From Bugulina stolonifera (Eukaryota > Bryozoa > Gymnolaemata > Cheilostomatida > Bugulidae), in NCBI GenBank assembly GCA_935421135.1, contig OW285187.1, positions 992,001 through 1,056,000 on the forward strand: DNA of 64,000 nucleotides. Reading direction: 5' to 3'. The notes beneath the pieces are model-generated. The model was not told the origin of the DNA. It worked only from the letters and a program-made list of their open reading frames with translations, and ran no database searches. A program made the position numbers and the translations under genes. Shown one piece after another: positions 61,201-64,000 of the stretch; the first letter of the stretch is position 1, and every line of letters begins with the position of its first letter.

Positions 61201-62609
61201 TCTTATATCTCAGTCTCTATGTATTCAGGTAGTCTTATATCTCAGTCTCTACGTATTCAGGTAGTCTTATATCTCAGCCTCTACGTATTCAGGTAGTCTT
61301 ATATCTCAGTCTCTATGTATTCAGGTAGTCTTATATCTCAGTCTCTATGTATTCAGGTAGTCTTATATCTCAGTCTCTACGTATTCAGGTAGTCTTATAT
61401 CTCAGCCTCTACGTATTCAGGTAGTCTTATACCTCAGTCTCTATGTATTCAGGTAGTCTTATATCTCAGTCTCTACGTATTCAGGTAGTCTTATATCTCA
61501 GCCTCTACGTATTCAGGTAGTCTTATATCTCAGTCTCTATGTATTCAGGTAGTCTTATATCTCAGTCTCTATGTATTCAGGTAGTCTTATATCTCAGTCT
61601 CTACGTATTCAGGTAGTCTTATATCTCAGCCTCTACGTATTCAGGTAGTCTTATATCTCAGTCTCTACGTATTCAGGTAGTCTTATATCTCAGCCTCTAC
61701 GTATTCAGGTAGTCTTATATCTCAGTCTCTACATATTCAGGTAGTCTTATATCTCAGTCTCTATGTATTCAGGTAGTCTTATATCTCAGTCTCTATGTAT
61801 TCAGGTAGTCTTATATCTCAGTCTATAGGTAATCAAGTGATTAAGTGGTTGAGTTGTCTAAGGTACGAATCTGTGTTATATTATGGTATTGATAACAACG
61901 TCTCACTATGATAAGCACTATACATGTATACACGCAATGTACTGACCTACCTGCATACTACACAGAAATATTTCTGCCTATATCCTAATATGCATCACCA
62001 TTGGAGTTCACTGTACGGGGAGAGAATAATTCCTAAACAGTTGAATATTTGCCTGCTCCAGGTACTACAGAATCTAGTACACTGCGCAGATCTGAGTAAC
62101 CCAACTAAGCCTCGGGTCTTCTATAACCAATGGACTGACAGAATAACTGAGGAGTTCTTCAATCAGGGAGATGAAGAAAAAAAGCTTGACATGGCGCTCA
62201 GTCCAATGTGTGAGAGGCCAGAAACTAAGGCGTTGAGAGACGAATCAGTGGCCAAGGCACAGGTTAGTGTGATATCCACTGAGTAGCATAGCTTATACGT
62301 ATGGGGTGGTGACTAGACCAACCTAGCAGTTGTACGAATTCCAAGTCTGCCACACAACAGTGCTACCTTGTATAATCTACAAGATGATACTTTGTATTTT
62401 AGGTTGGGTTCATCACATACATTGTCCATCCTCTGTGGGAGACGTGGGGAGATTTAGTGAGCGACGCCTCCGTACAATTAATGCACCTTGAAGAGAACAG
62501 AGATTATTATGATAAGATTTACCAAGAGTGCGCAAGGAAGAGAGCTATTGAATCTGCCAACTCACTTCCCAATTCCACGGTTGCAGAGCCAATAGCTGAT
62601 ACCGAGTGA
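16340..62609 (+). CDS. PDE4: cAMP-specific 3',5'-cyclic phosphodiesterase, PDE4 family (gene level)
   Basis: Fifteen exons from the first alternative start join in frame (700 residues, or 721 with the 63-nt cassette). The enzyme hydrolyses cAMP to AMP. Order: isoform-specific N-terminus; UCR1 with the PKA site RRES (S112) and [20 protein letters not shown]1; UCR2 with [14 protein letters not shown] and RVSEFI; LR2; catalytic domain. Metal and active-site residues are present: YHNNMH (H420, H424), HDVDHPG (H457, D458), D575 in [11 protein letters not shown], and invariant glutamine Q632 with F635 in [16 protein letters not shown]. The C-terminus is short and ends about 30 residues after the last catalytic helix, without the ERK-site PQSP of vertebrate PDE4. 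Six first exons imply six promoters, as in vertebrate PDE4 and fly dunce genes. Introns are dominated by minisatellites. Confidence 0.95.
16610..16900. repeat. ~50-bp minisatellite just after exon A, ~6 copies
   Basis: Imperfect copies with core GGCGAGCTATACTTACCTCT and ATACATACTTACACTTAG. Begins about 20 bases past the donor of exon A but does not clearly include it. Confidence 0.85.
18475..18682. repeat. 12-bp repeat, ~17 copies
   Basis: Near-perfect AATAGCAATACT tandem. The Ala-Ile-Ser and Leu-Val peptides it would encode on the minus strand are repeat artefacts. Confidence 0.95.
20658..20665. promoter_or_regulatory. CRE-like TTACGTCA upstream of exon B
   Basis: One base from the consensus TGACGTCA, about 500 bp upstream of the ATG of exon B. 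CREB-type factors bind such sites. Its role here is inferred from position only. Confidence 0.3.
21159..21283 (+). CDS. PDE4: PDE4 alternative first coding exon B
   Basis: ATG at 21159 to donor GCACC|GTAAGT: 41 codons plus two bases, phase 2, compatible with the exon at 38670. The tail [20 protein letters not shown] looks like an amphipathic helix. No stop lies between start and donor. Stops in this frame upstream support a first exon. Confidence 0.75.
22703..23225. repeat. 29-bp minisatellite, ~18 copies
   Basis: Unit GACTGTAGTGTATGTATACA plus GAGGGTGTT with variants (GGAGAGGAT, AGAGAGGAT). Long minus-strand frames across it are repeat-derived. Confidence 0.92.
25122..25205. repeat. ACT trinucleotide repeat, ~27 copies
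   Basis: An uninterrupted ACT run for most of its length (from about 25138), preceded by imperfect ACT/GCT triplets. Confidence 0.95.
25377..25413. repeat. Perfect 18-base inverted repeat, 1-base spacer
   Basis: GTAAGTGTATAGGTGTAG at 25377-25394 is followed, after one C, by its exact reverse complement at 25396-25413. It could form a cruciform or RNA hairpin. Confidence 0.9.
25618..25689. promoter_or_regulatory. Duplicated CRE-like element upstream of exon C
   Basis: TGACGGTCACGTC occurs at 25618-25630 and again at 25677-25689, inside a 59-bp duplicated segment. It holds TGACG and ACGTC half-sites. Located 460-530 bp upstream of the ATG of exon C, a plausible position for a cAMP-responsive intronic promoter. 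Confidence 0.35.
26149..26354 (+). CDS. PDE4: PDE4 alternative first coding exon C
   Basis: ATG at 26149 to donor CACAG|GTTGGT: 68 codons plus two bases, phase 2. The tail starts [20 protein letters not shown] and is rich in Ser, Pro, Arg and His. The reading frame and junction phase match the exon at 38670. The donor is weaker than those of exons A and B. Confidence 0.72.
28918..29390. repeat. 45-bp minisatellite, ~10 copies
   Basis: Core ATTATAGCACACTGTACCTT, then TAATAAATTGCTACTGTATAACTA. Units alternate ACTAA and ACTAT junctions, suggesting duplication in pairs. Confidence 0.93.
29458..29630. repeat. 20-bp minisatellite, ~8 copies
   Basis: Unit GTGGTATTACAGATAGGTAG. Each unit contains an acceptor-like TATTACAG and a donor-like AG|GTAGGT four bases apart. 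Confidence 0.93.
31362..31583 (-). CDS. Unrecognised minus-strand open frame inside the PDE4 intron
   Basis: The frame reads [20 protein letters not shown] and ends [14 protein letters not shown] before a TAA at 31362, with balanced amino-acid composition. It has no ATG at its upstream end; an acceptor-like CAATTATCAG| lies seven bases upstream, so it might be the last exon of a nested gene or a decayed mobile element. I recognise no family and found no partner exon. Confidence 0.25.
   Translation of the reverse strand: MGAEAVHEHIPADSFHPVYVKVKLAIISAHCNIPVHRLAGIYVAHTTYNTAAVEFCEVSSSEMNRKLENLKYL
33563..33933. repeat. 14-bp minisatellite, ~26 copies
   Basis: Unit TGTATGTGTAGTTG with a block of GCATG variants in the middle. 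Three units make 42 bases, so all minus-strand frames appear open. This is not coding evidence. Confidence 0.94.
34719..34828 (+). CDS. PDE4: PDE4 alternative first coding exon D
   Basis: ATG at 34719 to donor ATGAG|GTACGT: 36 codons plus two bases, phase 2. The tail [20 protein letters not shown] is acidic. The phase matches 38670. An upstream in-frame ATG (34532) exists only in a frame that would give a longer, less plausible start. Confidence 0.65.
35528..35594. repeat. ~33-bp direct duplication in the leader of exon E
   Basis: GTCAATAGTTTGTGGCAGGC plus ACTGAGCTCT occurs twice in a row just upstream of the ATG of exon E. Confidence 0.9.
35598..35749 (+). CDS. PDE4: PDE4 alternative first coding exon E
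   Basis: ATG at 35598 to donor CTGCA|GTAAGT: 50 codons plus two bases, phase 2. Encodes a basic, proline-rich tail ([20 protein letters not shown]). The frame is open back to about 35418 but has no earlier ATG. The region is more GC-rich than its surroundings, as expected for a promoter-proximal exon. Confidence 0.72.
35750..38669 (+). other. PDE4 intron before the common UCR1 exon
   Basis: Contains an 18-bp repeat (35934-36012, core GCACTGTTACATCACTGT, four copies) and a 31-bp repeat (37267-37388, core CAGCGCTGCCTGTAGCGTCA, four copies). No exon recognised. Confidence 0.6.
38670..38837 (+). CDS. PDE4: PDE4 common exon: start of UCR1 with PKA site
   Basis: Acceptor TGTTTACAG| and donor AGCAT|GTGAGT, phase 2 in and out, 168 nt. 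Encodes [11 protein letters not shown], the counterpart of the segment that begins the shared part of vertebrate long PDE4 forms, and [16 protein letters not shown], the UCR1 start. The serine of RRES is the PKA site that activates long isoforms. Joins first exons A-E. Confidence 0.95.
39579..39641 (+). CDS. PDE4: PDE4 63-nt cassette exon inside UCR1
   Basis: Acceptor GTGTATTCAG| and donor CCTAG|GTACGT enclose 63 open bases, phase 2 in and out, encoding [20 protein letters not shown]. It can be included or skipped without changing the frame. It would insert 21 residues between SSLASDS and HEDVIVTPF, within UCR1. Vertebrate PDE4 has no insertion there that I know of, so it is likely optional. 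Confidence 0.6.
   Translation, partial: RPKSIVQTTESQSAQCWPFT
39642..42484 (+). other. PDE4 intron upstream of first exon F
   Basis: Holds a 35-bp repeat (41080-41225), a 28-bp repeat with TCTGCAGCAGATATGTGTTG (41446-41517), a 12-bp GGTAATATACAC repeat (41641-41712), a hairpin (41299-41343) and CRE-like TGACGTAG at 42253. An open frame near 39762-39950 ends at a donor-like GTAAATG, but its phase does not match. Confidence 0.55.
42253..42260. promoter_or_regulatory. CRE-like TGACGTAG upstream of exon F
   Basis: About 230 bp upstream of the ATG of exon F; differs from TGACGTCA at one base. Function is inferred from position only. Confidence 0.3.
42485..42723 (+). CDS. PDE4: PDE4 alternative first coding exon F (skips the RRES exon)
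   Basis: ATG at 42485 to donor TTAGG|GTAAGT: 79 codons plus two bases, phase 2, compatible with the acceptor at 43951. Begins [20 protein letters not shown] and includes [15 protein letters not shown]. Because it lies downstream of the exon with RRES, this isoform would lack the first half of UCR1 and its PKA site, yet keep VTPFAQ and UCR2. A histidine-rich start is notable. Confidence 0.75.
43951..44049 (+). CDS. PDE4: PDE4 common exon: second half of UCR1
   Basis: Acceptor TTTTATTAG| and donor CCCCAA|GTAAGT, phase 2 in and out, 99 nt. Encodes [20 protein letters not shown] and [13 protein letters not shown]. The last 30 coding bases belong to a 37-bp repeat unit that continues into the intron, so the segment [10 protein letters not shown] is itself repeat sequence where vertebrates have a different one. 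Confidence 0.93.
44020..44203. repeat. 37-bp array spanning a PDE4 5' splice site, ~5 copies
   Basis: Unit GTAAGTACATATACATTACT plus AAAGTATCTAACCCCAA. The first copy lies within the coding exon and its donor is the real one. The following copies each repeat CCCCAA|GTAAGT or a one-base variant, giving four more strong donors at 37-base spacing. Confidence 0.92.
44470..44540 (+). CDS. PDE4: PDE4 common exon: LR1 linker
   Basis: Acceptor ATCTTGCAG| and donor GCCAA|GTAAGT; phase 2 in, phase 1 out, 71 nt. Encodes [20 protein letters not shown]. The RRGS is a second PKA consensus, in the linker between UCR1 and UCR2. Confidence 0.9.
44541..45870 (+). other. PDE4 intron with two arrays
   Basis: Includes a ~21-bp ATACACACATATAGCACAT repeat (45297-45495) and a ~41-bp unit repeated three times (45739-45868, core GAGCTATCCCAGAGGTGGAC) that runs into the acceptor TTGCTTTCAG of the next exon. 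Confidence 0.7.
45871..45989 (+). CDS. PDE4: PDE4 common exon: UCR2 first part
   Basis: Acceptor TTGCTTTCAG| and donor ACCAAG|GTATGC; phase 1 in, phase 0 out, 119 nt. Encodes [18 protein letters not shown] and [11 protein letters not shown], the hallmark of UCR2, which folds over the active site and inhibits it. Confidence 0.95.
46262..46364 (+). CDS. PDE4: PDE4 common exon: UCR2 second part
   Basis: Acceptor CTTTTACAG| and donor ACCTAG|GTAAGA; phase 0 in, phase 1 out. Encodes [18 protein letters not shown] and [11 protein letters not shown]. The residue that caps the active site in UCR2 is Phe (SEFI), where most PDE4 proteins have Tyr. The last 16 coding bases are part of a 34-bp repeat continuing into the intron. 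Confidence 0.94.
46349..46848. repeat. 34-bp array spanning a PDE4 5' splice site, ~14 copies
   Basis: Unit TAACACATACCTAGGTAAGA plus TTGGTAGTACATGG. The first copy supplies the exon end and the real donor at 46365. Copies at 46399, 46433 and 46705 keep AG|GTAAGA. In most others the site has mutated to TTGATAAG and lost GT. Confidence 0.93.
46901..47040 (+). CDS. PDE4: PDE4 common exon: LR2
   Basis: Acceptor TTACCTCTGTAG| and donor CAGAAG|GTTAGT; phase 1 in, phase 0 out, 140 nt. Encodes [17 protein letters not shown], matching the DKQ..V..PSP segment after vertebrate UCR2, and a Ser/Thr-rich linker. The frame is open upstream of the acceptor, but the first residue fits only this site. Confidence 0.9.
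47813..47826. promoter_or_regulatory. Perfect CRE plus CCAAT box in the PDE4 intron
   Basis: TGACGTCA at 47813-47820 is followed directly by CCAAT at 47822. This pairing is typical of cAMP-inducible promoters. A promoter here would make a form beginning after UCR2, but I could not find a matching first exon. Confidence 0.35.
47896..49277. repeat. 28-bp minisatellite, ~49 copies
   Basis: Unit CCACTGGGCCCTATTTCCTC plus TACTCATA. Variant copies (TTCTTC, TGAACCC, ATATCACT) recur in fixed order at separations of 7 and about 12 units, showing block duplication. GC-richer than most arrays here. Confidence 0.94.
49730..49843 (+). CDS. PDE4: PDE4 common exon: end of LR2 and start of catalytic region
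   Basis: Acceptor TATTTCTACAG| and donor ATGCAA|GTGAGT; phase 0 both ends, 38 codons. Encodes [19 protein letters not shown] and [11 protein letters not shown], aligning with the segment before the catalytic core of vertebrate PDE4. Confidence 0.9.
49844..50322 (+). other. PDE4 intron with ~33-bp array
   Basis: From about 49870 to 50150 a unit with core CACAGGCTATCATATGTATA and TCATCTGATAT occurs about nine times, with GCATATACC variants. Confidence 0.85.
50323..50421 (+). CDS. PDE4: PDE4 common exon: catalytic domain, first helices
   Basis: Acceptor GTAAATTTAG| and donor ATGAAG|GTAAGT; phase 0, 33 codons. Encodes [19 protein letters not shown] and [11 protein letters not shown], equivalent to the WGLHVF..AELS region of PDE4. 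Confidence 0.93.
50422..51636 (+). other. PDE4 intron with 31-bp array
   Basis: Begins with a two-copy ~44-bp duplication (50435-50525). The 31-bp array at 50695-51378 follows. The final 250 bp has no repeat. Confidence 0.8.
50695..51378. repeat. 31-bp minisatellite, ~22 copies
   Basis: Unit CATGTAGTTAGTACGATGTA plus TCACTACACAT. Copies alternate GACG and GATG in the first half. Confidence 0.94.
51637..51792 (+). CDS. PDE4: PDE4 common exon: catalytic HNxxH motif
   Basis: Acceptor TTTTTCTTCCAG| and donor GCTCAG|GTATTG; phase 0, 52 codons. Encodes [13 protein letters not shown] and [18 protein letters not shown]. The first His of YHNNMH is the general acid and the second a metal ligand. Confidence 0.96.
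51793..52954 (+). other. PDE4 intron with GTATGTTAT-type array
   Basis: The second half (52480-52895) is a ~13-bp TATGTTATGTGTG repeat of about 30 copies. Open frames through it consist of repeated Cys-Val-Tyr and are not genes. Confidence 0.8.
52955..53054 (+). CDS. PDE4: PDE4 common exon: catalytic HDVDHPG motif
   Basis: Acceptor TATTTTACAG| and donor TTCAG|GTAAGC; phase 0 in, phase 1 out. Encodes [20 protein letters not shown] and NQFLVTS. The HD pair supplies metal ligands of the binuclear site. Confidence 0.96.
53055..53418 (+). other. PDE4 intron with small ACATGTACTAGTACACGT repeat
   Basis: About four copies of an 18-bp palindrome-rich unit at 53173-53240. Nothing else recognised. 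Confidence 0.8.
53419..53573 (+). CDS. PDE4: PDE4 common exon: catalytic ENHH region, end embedded in 42-bp array
   Basis: Acceptor GTATTACTACAG| and donor GACATG|GTAAAT; phase 1 in, phase 0 out. Encodes [18 protein letters not shown] and [16 protein letters not shown], matching the ENHH region of PDE4. Its final 18 bases (KMAIDM) are the first part of the 42-bp unit that then repeats 118 times. The donor choice is fixed by the next exon ([10 protein letters not shown]), which directly continues the family sequence. Confidence 0.95.
53556..58511. repeat. 42-bp in-frame array seeded by a PDE4 5' splice site, 118 copies
   Basis: Unit AAGATGGCCATAGACATGGT plus AAATGTTTATATATTCATATAT; exactly 118 units of 42 bases with no indel. 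The first 18 bases of copy 1 are the end of the coding exon and the next is its GT donor, repeated as ATG|GTAAATG, ACG|GTAAATG or ATG|GTAAACG. One frame is open throughout and ends 18 bases beyond the array (TAA at 58527-58529). Substitutions are mostly transitions and often amino-acid changing (Met/Thr, Ile/Val, Lys/Met), which argues against protein-level constraint. Confidence 0.97.
58765..59690. repeat. 22-bp minisatellite, ~41 copies
   Basis: Unit AACAAACATATGTCACAACT plus GT, with TATGTTAC and TGTGTCAC alternates. Marker units CAACCGTAGTAAACAT recur every 85-200 bases, revealing higher-order blocks. Confidence 0.93.
59691..60857 (+). other. PDE4 intron, unique part
   Basis: No repeat array or coding exon recognised; ordinary AT-rich sequence. 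Confidence 0.5.
60852..60950 (+). repeat. 39-bp triplication of a PDE4 3' splice site
   Basis: TTTTGTACTAACAG|GTGCTCT occurs three times, with AG ending at 60867, 60906 and 60945. Only the last leads into the catalytic exon. Each contains TACTAAC, a perfect branch-point consensus, overlapping the acceptor. Use of an upstream AG would keep the frame but insert a TAA stop (TAC TAA CAG). Confidence 0.88.
60946..61068 (+). CDS. PDE4: PDE4 common exon: catalytic [12 protein letters not shown] region
   Basis: Acceptor ACTAACAG| and donor ATTCAG|GTAGTC; phase 0, 41 codons. Encodes [20 protein letters not shown] and LDNYAERIQ, a signature PDE4 stretch. Both borders lie in repeats. Confidence 0.95.
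61059..61826. repeat. 32-bp array of a PDE4 5' splice site, ~24 copies
   Basis: Unit GTATTCAGGTAGTCTTATAT plus CTCAGTCTCTAT (or TAC). The first copy includes the exon end ATTCAG|GTAGTC. All copies keep CAG|GTAGTC. Each also has an acceptor-like TATATCTCAG 15 bases before the next donor. Confidence 0.94.
62062..62262 (+). CDS. PDE4: PDE4 common exon: [11 protein letters not shown]
   Basis: Acceptor TGCTCCAG| and donor GCACAG|GTTAGT; phase 0, 67 codons. Encodes [20 protein letters not shown], with the metal-binding Asp, then [16 protein letters not shown] and [10 protein letters not shown]. Its last residue is the invariant glutamine that orients the purine ring. Confidence 0.96.
62403..62609 (+). 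CDS. PDE4: PDE4 last exon
   Basis: Acceptor TTTGTATTTTAG| to TGA at 62607-62609; 68 codons. Encodes [20 protein letters not shown] and [13 protein letters not shown], then a short tail ending VAEPIADTE. No PQSP ERK site or long acidic tail follows, unlike vertebrate PDE4 long forms. The last codons (CCAATAGCTGA) match a repeat unit located directly downstream. Confidence 0.95.
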   Translation, partial: VGFITYIVHPLWETWGDLVSDASVQLMHLEENRDYYDKIYQECARKRAIESANSLPNSTVAEPIADTE

Positions 62610-62720
62610 TATAAACTATCCAATAGCTGACAAGCACTAATACAAACTATCCAATAGCTGACAAGCACTAATACAAACTGTCCAATAGCTGACAAGCACT
62701 AATACAAACTGTCCAATTGA
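62590..62720. repeat. 31-bp repeat starting within the PDE4 stop region, ~4 copies
   Basis: Unit CAATAGCTGACAAGCACTAA plus TACAAACTATC. The first, divergent copy covers the final codons of PDE4, the others lie in the 3' UTR. Confidence 0.85.
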
Positions 62721-63806
62721 CACTTTTATTTTCTGGTCTACCCTTTGGTTTCGTTGTGATTTGTATATGATGAAATCTCTGCTTGCTATTTTCATGTAAA
62801 CATTGTATTTTTGTACAGTTGAACAGTCATTGGTGGGCTCTCGCTGGCGTAGTAATACAAACATGTGATATACATAGTGATACGGTCAACTATTGTTCTC
62901 TCTTGTTATATTTTCCCTCGACTTCTCCCACTCTTCGTACTTTGCATTCAGACAGTCACAAATAAGCACCATATTTAGTTCATGATAAAGCTACAAATAT
63001 TTTTATGTGAAAGTTTAATTTATTATTATATTATTGTAGTCAAGTAAAGGATCAATAGATATAACTTTTTACCTCAATAGAATACAATCATTTTGTTGCA
63101 AGTGCATGTTTAGAATGATAATTATATAATACTATGTTATAGCTATACTTATGTAATGCTATTATATATTCATAATTATTTAAAATTTTCTTCAATATAA
63201 CAGTAACAATTCTACAATTTCATCCTTTTAATATTGTCTGATTATTTAGTTTTAGTTAAACCAATGACATTGTACATAGCATTCTTACTCCTTGGTATTT
63301 GTGCAGTTAACCAAGCTGGATCACTTGGCCCGTGCTTCAGAAATAATGTTGATAATGCTGATAATAGTATATTGTTTATTATTTAAACATGGTAATATTA
63401 TAATATAGTGACTAGACAGTGACATACAGAGTAACGGAATACAGAAAATAATAAAAAAAAGGGTTTAGATTGCACACCCTGGCAAGGTTCCAACAGTAAA
63501 ATTGGATACAATAGGAGCACAAAGAGAGGATAACTCAAACACTGATTGACTTTTGGCATGCTTTCTCCATGGTAAATGGGGGGGGGGGGGGGGTGTATAG
63601 GTTTAGGGTTTAGAACAGTCCATTACAATACAACTGAACATTCTAACAGTGACAATGGCACTGTTCCCACTTATTACAATAGATATAACGTTGGAGATTC
63701 TATATATAGCAGAGAAGAGGGGGGGGGGGGCTGACTAGTAAATAGTAATAGTATATCAGAGGGTATATTATGATTAAAAGGAAGATTCAAGTTTACTTGC
63801 AGCTTT
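62721..63806. other. PDE4 3' UTR and flank
   Basis: AT-rich, with long G runs at 63578-63593 (16 G) and 63719-63730 (12 G). No clear poly(A) signal could be chosen, and no gene recognised. Confidence 0.5.
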
Positions 63807-64000
63807 AGTACCAGGGTAGAGTAGCTAGCCTTAGTACCAAGGTAGAGTAGCTAGCCTTAGTACCAAGGTAGAGTAGCTAGCCTTAGTACCAAGGTAGAGT
63901 AGCTAGCCTTAGTACCAAGGTAGAGTAGCTAGCCTTAGTACCAAGGTAGAGTAGCTAGCCTTAGTACCAAGGTAGAGTAGCTAGCCTTAGTACCAAGGTA
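63807..64000. repeat. 26-bp minisatellite running off the right edge, at least 7 copies
   Basis: Unit GTAGAGTAGCTAGCCTTAGT plus ACCAAG, almost perfect. It starts after TTTACTTGCAG, which could be a plus-strand acceptor. On the minus strand the same junction reads CTGCAA|GTAAAC, donor-like. The array may therefore flank an exon of the next gene, not visible here. Confidence 0.9.

Overview
The window is nuclear DNA from a eukaryote, almost certainly an invertebrate animal. All recognisable genes are split by GT-AG introns. The main gene encodes a cAMP phosphodiesterase of the PDE4 family with both regulatory modules (UCR1 and UCR2), an animal-type architecture. The DNA is AT-rich, full of the palindrome TACATGTA and exceptionally loaded with minisatellites. 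An early-branching marine invertebrate such as a sponge would fit, but nothing in the window proves the taxon.

Layout. (1) 1-3936, minus strand: a TFB1M-type mitochondrial rRNA adenine dimethyltransferase in five exons, with its C-terminal part beyond the left edge. (2) 3937-8162: intergenic DNA with a decayed LINE-like reverse-transcriptase fragment, a very AT-rich stretch and a TATA/CCAAT promoter-like block. That block may drive the next gene through a non-coding first exon. (3) 8163-9775, plus strand: a two-exon C7orf25/UPF0415 homologue whose stop codon lies inside a minisatellite. (4) 9776-16339: intergenic DNA with a 141-bp palindromic transposon-like insertion and a 71-copy 38-bp array, perhaps attached to an unannotated exon. 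(5) 16340-62609, plus strand: a single PDE4 gene. It has six alternative first coding exons, all ending in the same phase, one 63-nt cassette exon in UCR1, and common exons for UCR1, LR1, UCR2, LR2 and the catalytic domain. Every exon joins in frame, and the form starting at 16340 is 700 residues. (6) 62610-64000: 3' flank with G-tracts and another array running off the right edge.

The most striking feature is that many tandem arrays are built from splice sites. At least seven exon borders (TFB1M and PDE4) have their own 5' or 3' splice site as part of a repeated unit. Two stop codons also lie at the edge of arrays. The extreme case is a 42-bp unit repeated 118 times (53556-58511) that starts with the last 18 coding bases of a catalytic-domain exon. 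Because 42 is a multiple of three and no unit contains a stop, every copy's donor would keep the PDE4 reading frame. CRE-like motifs near several alternative first exons suggest cAMP feedback on this cAMP-degrading enzyme.
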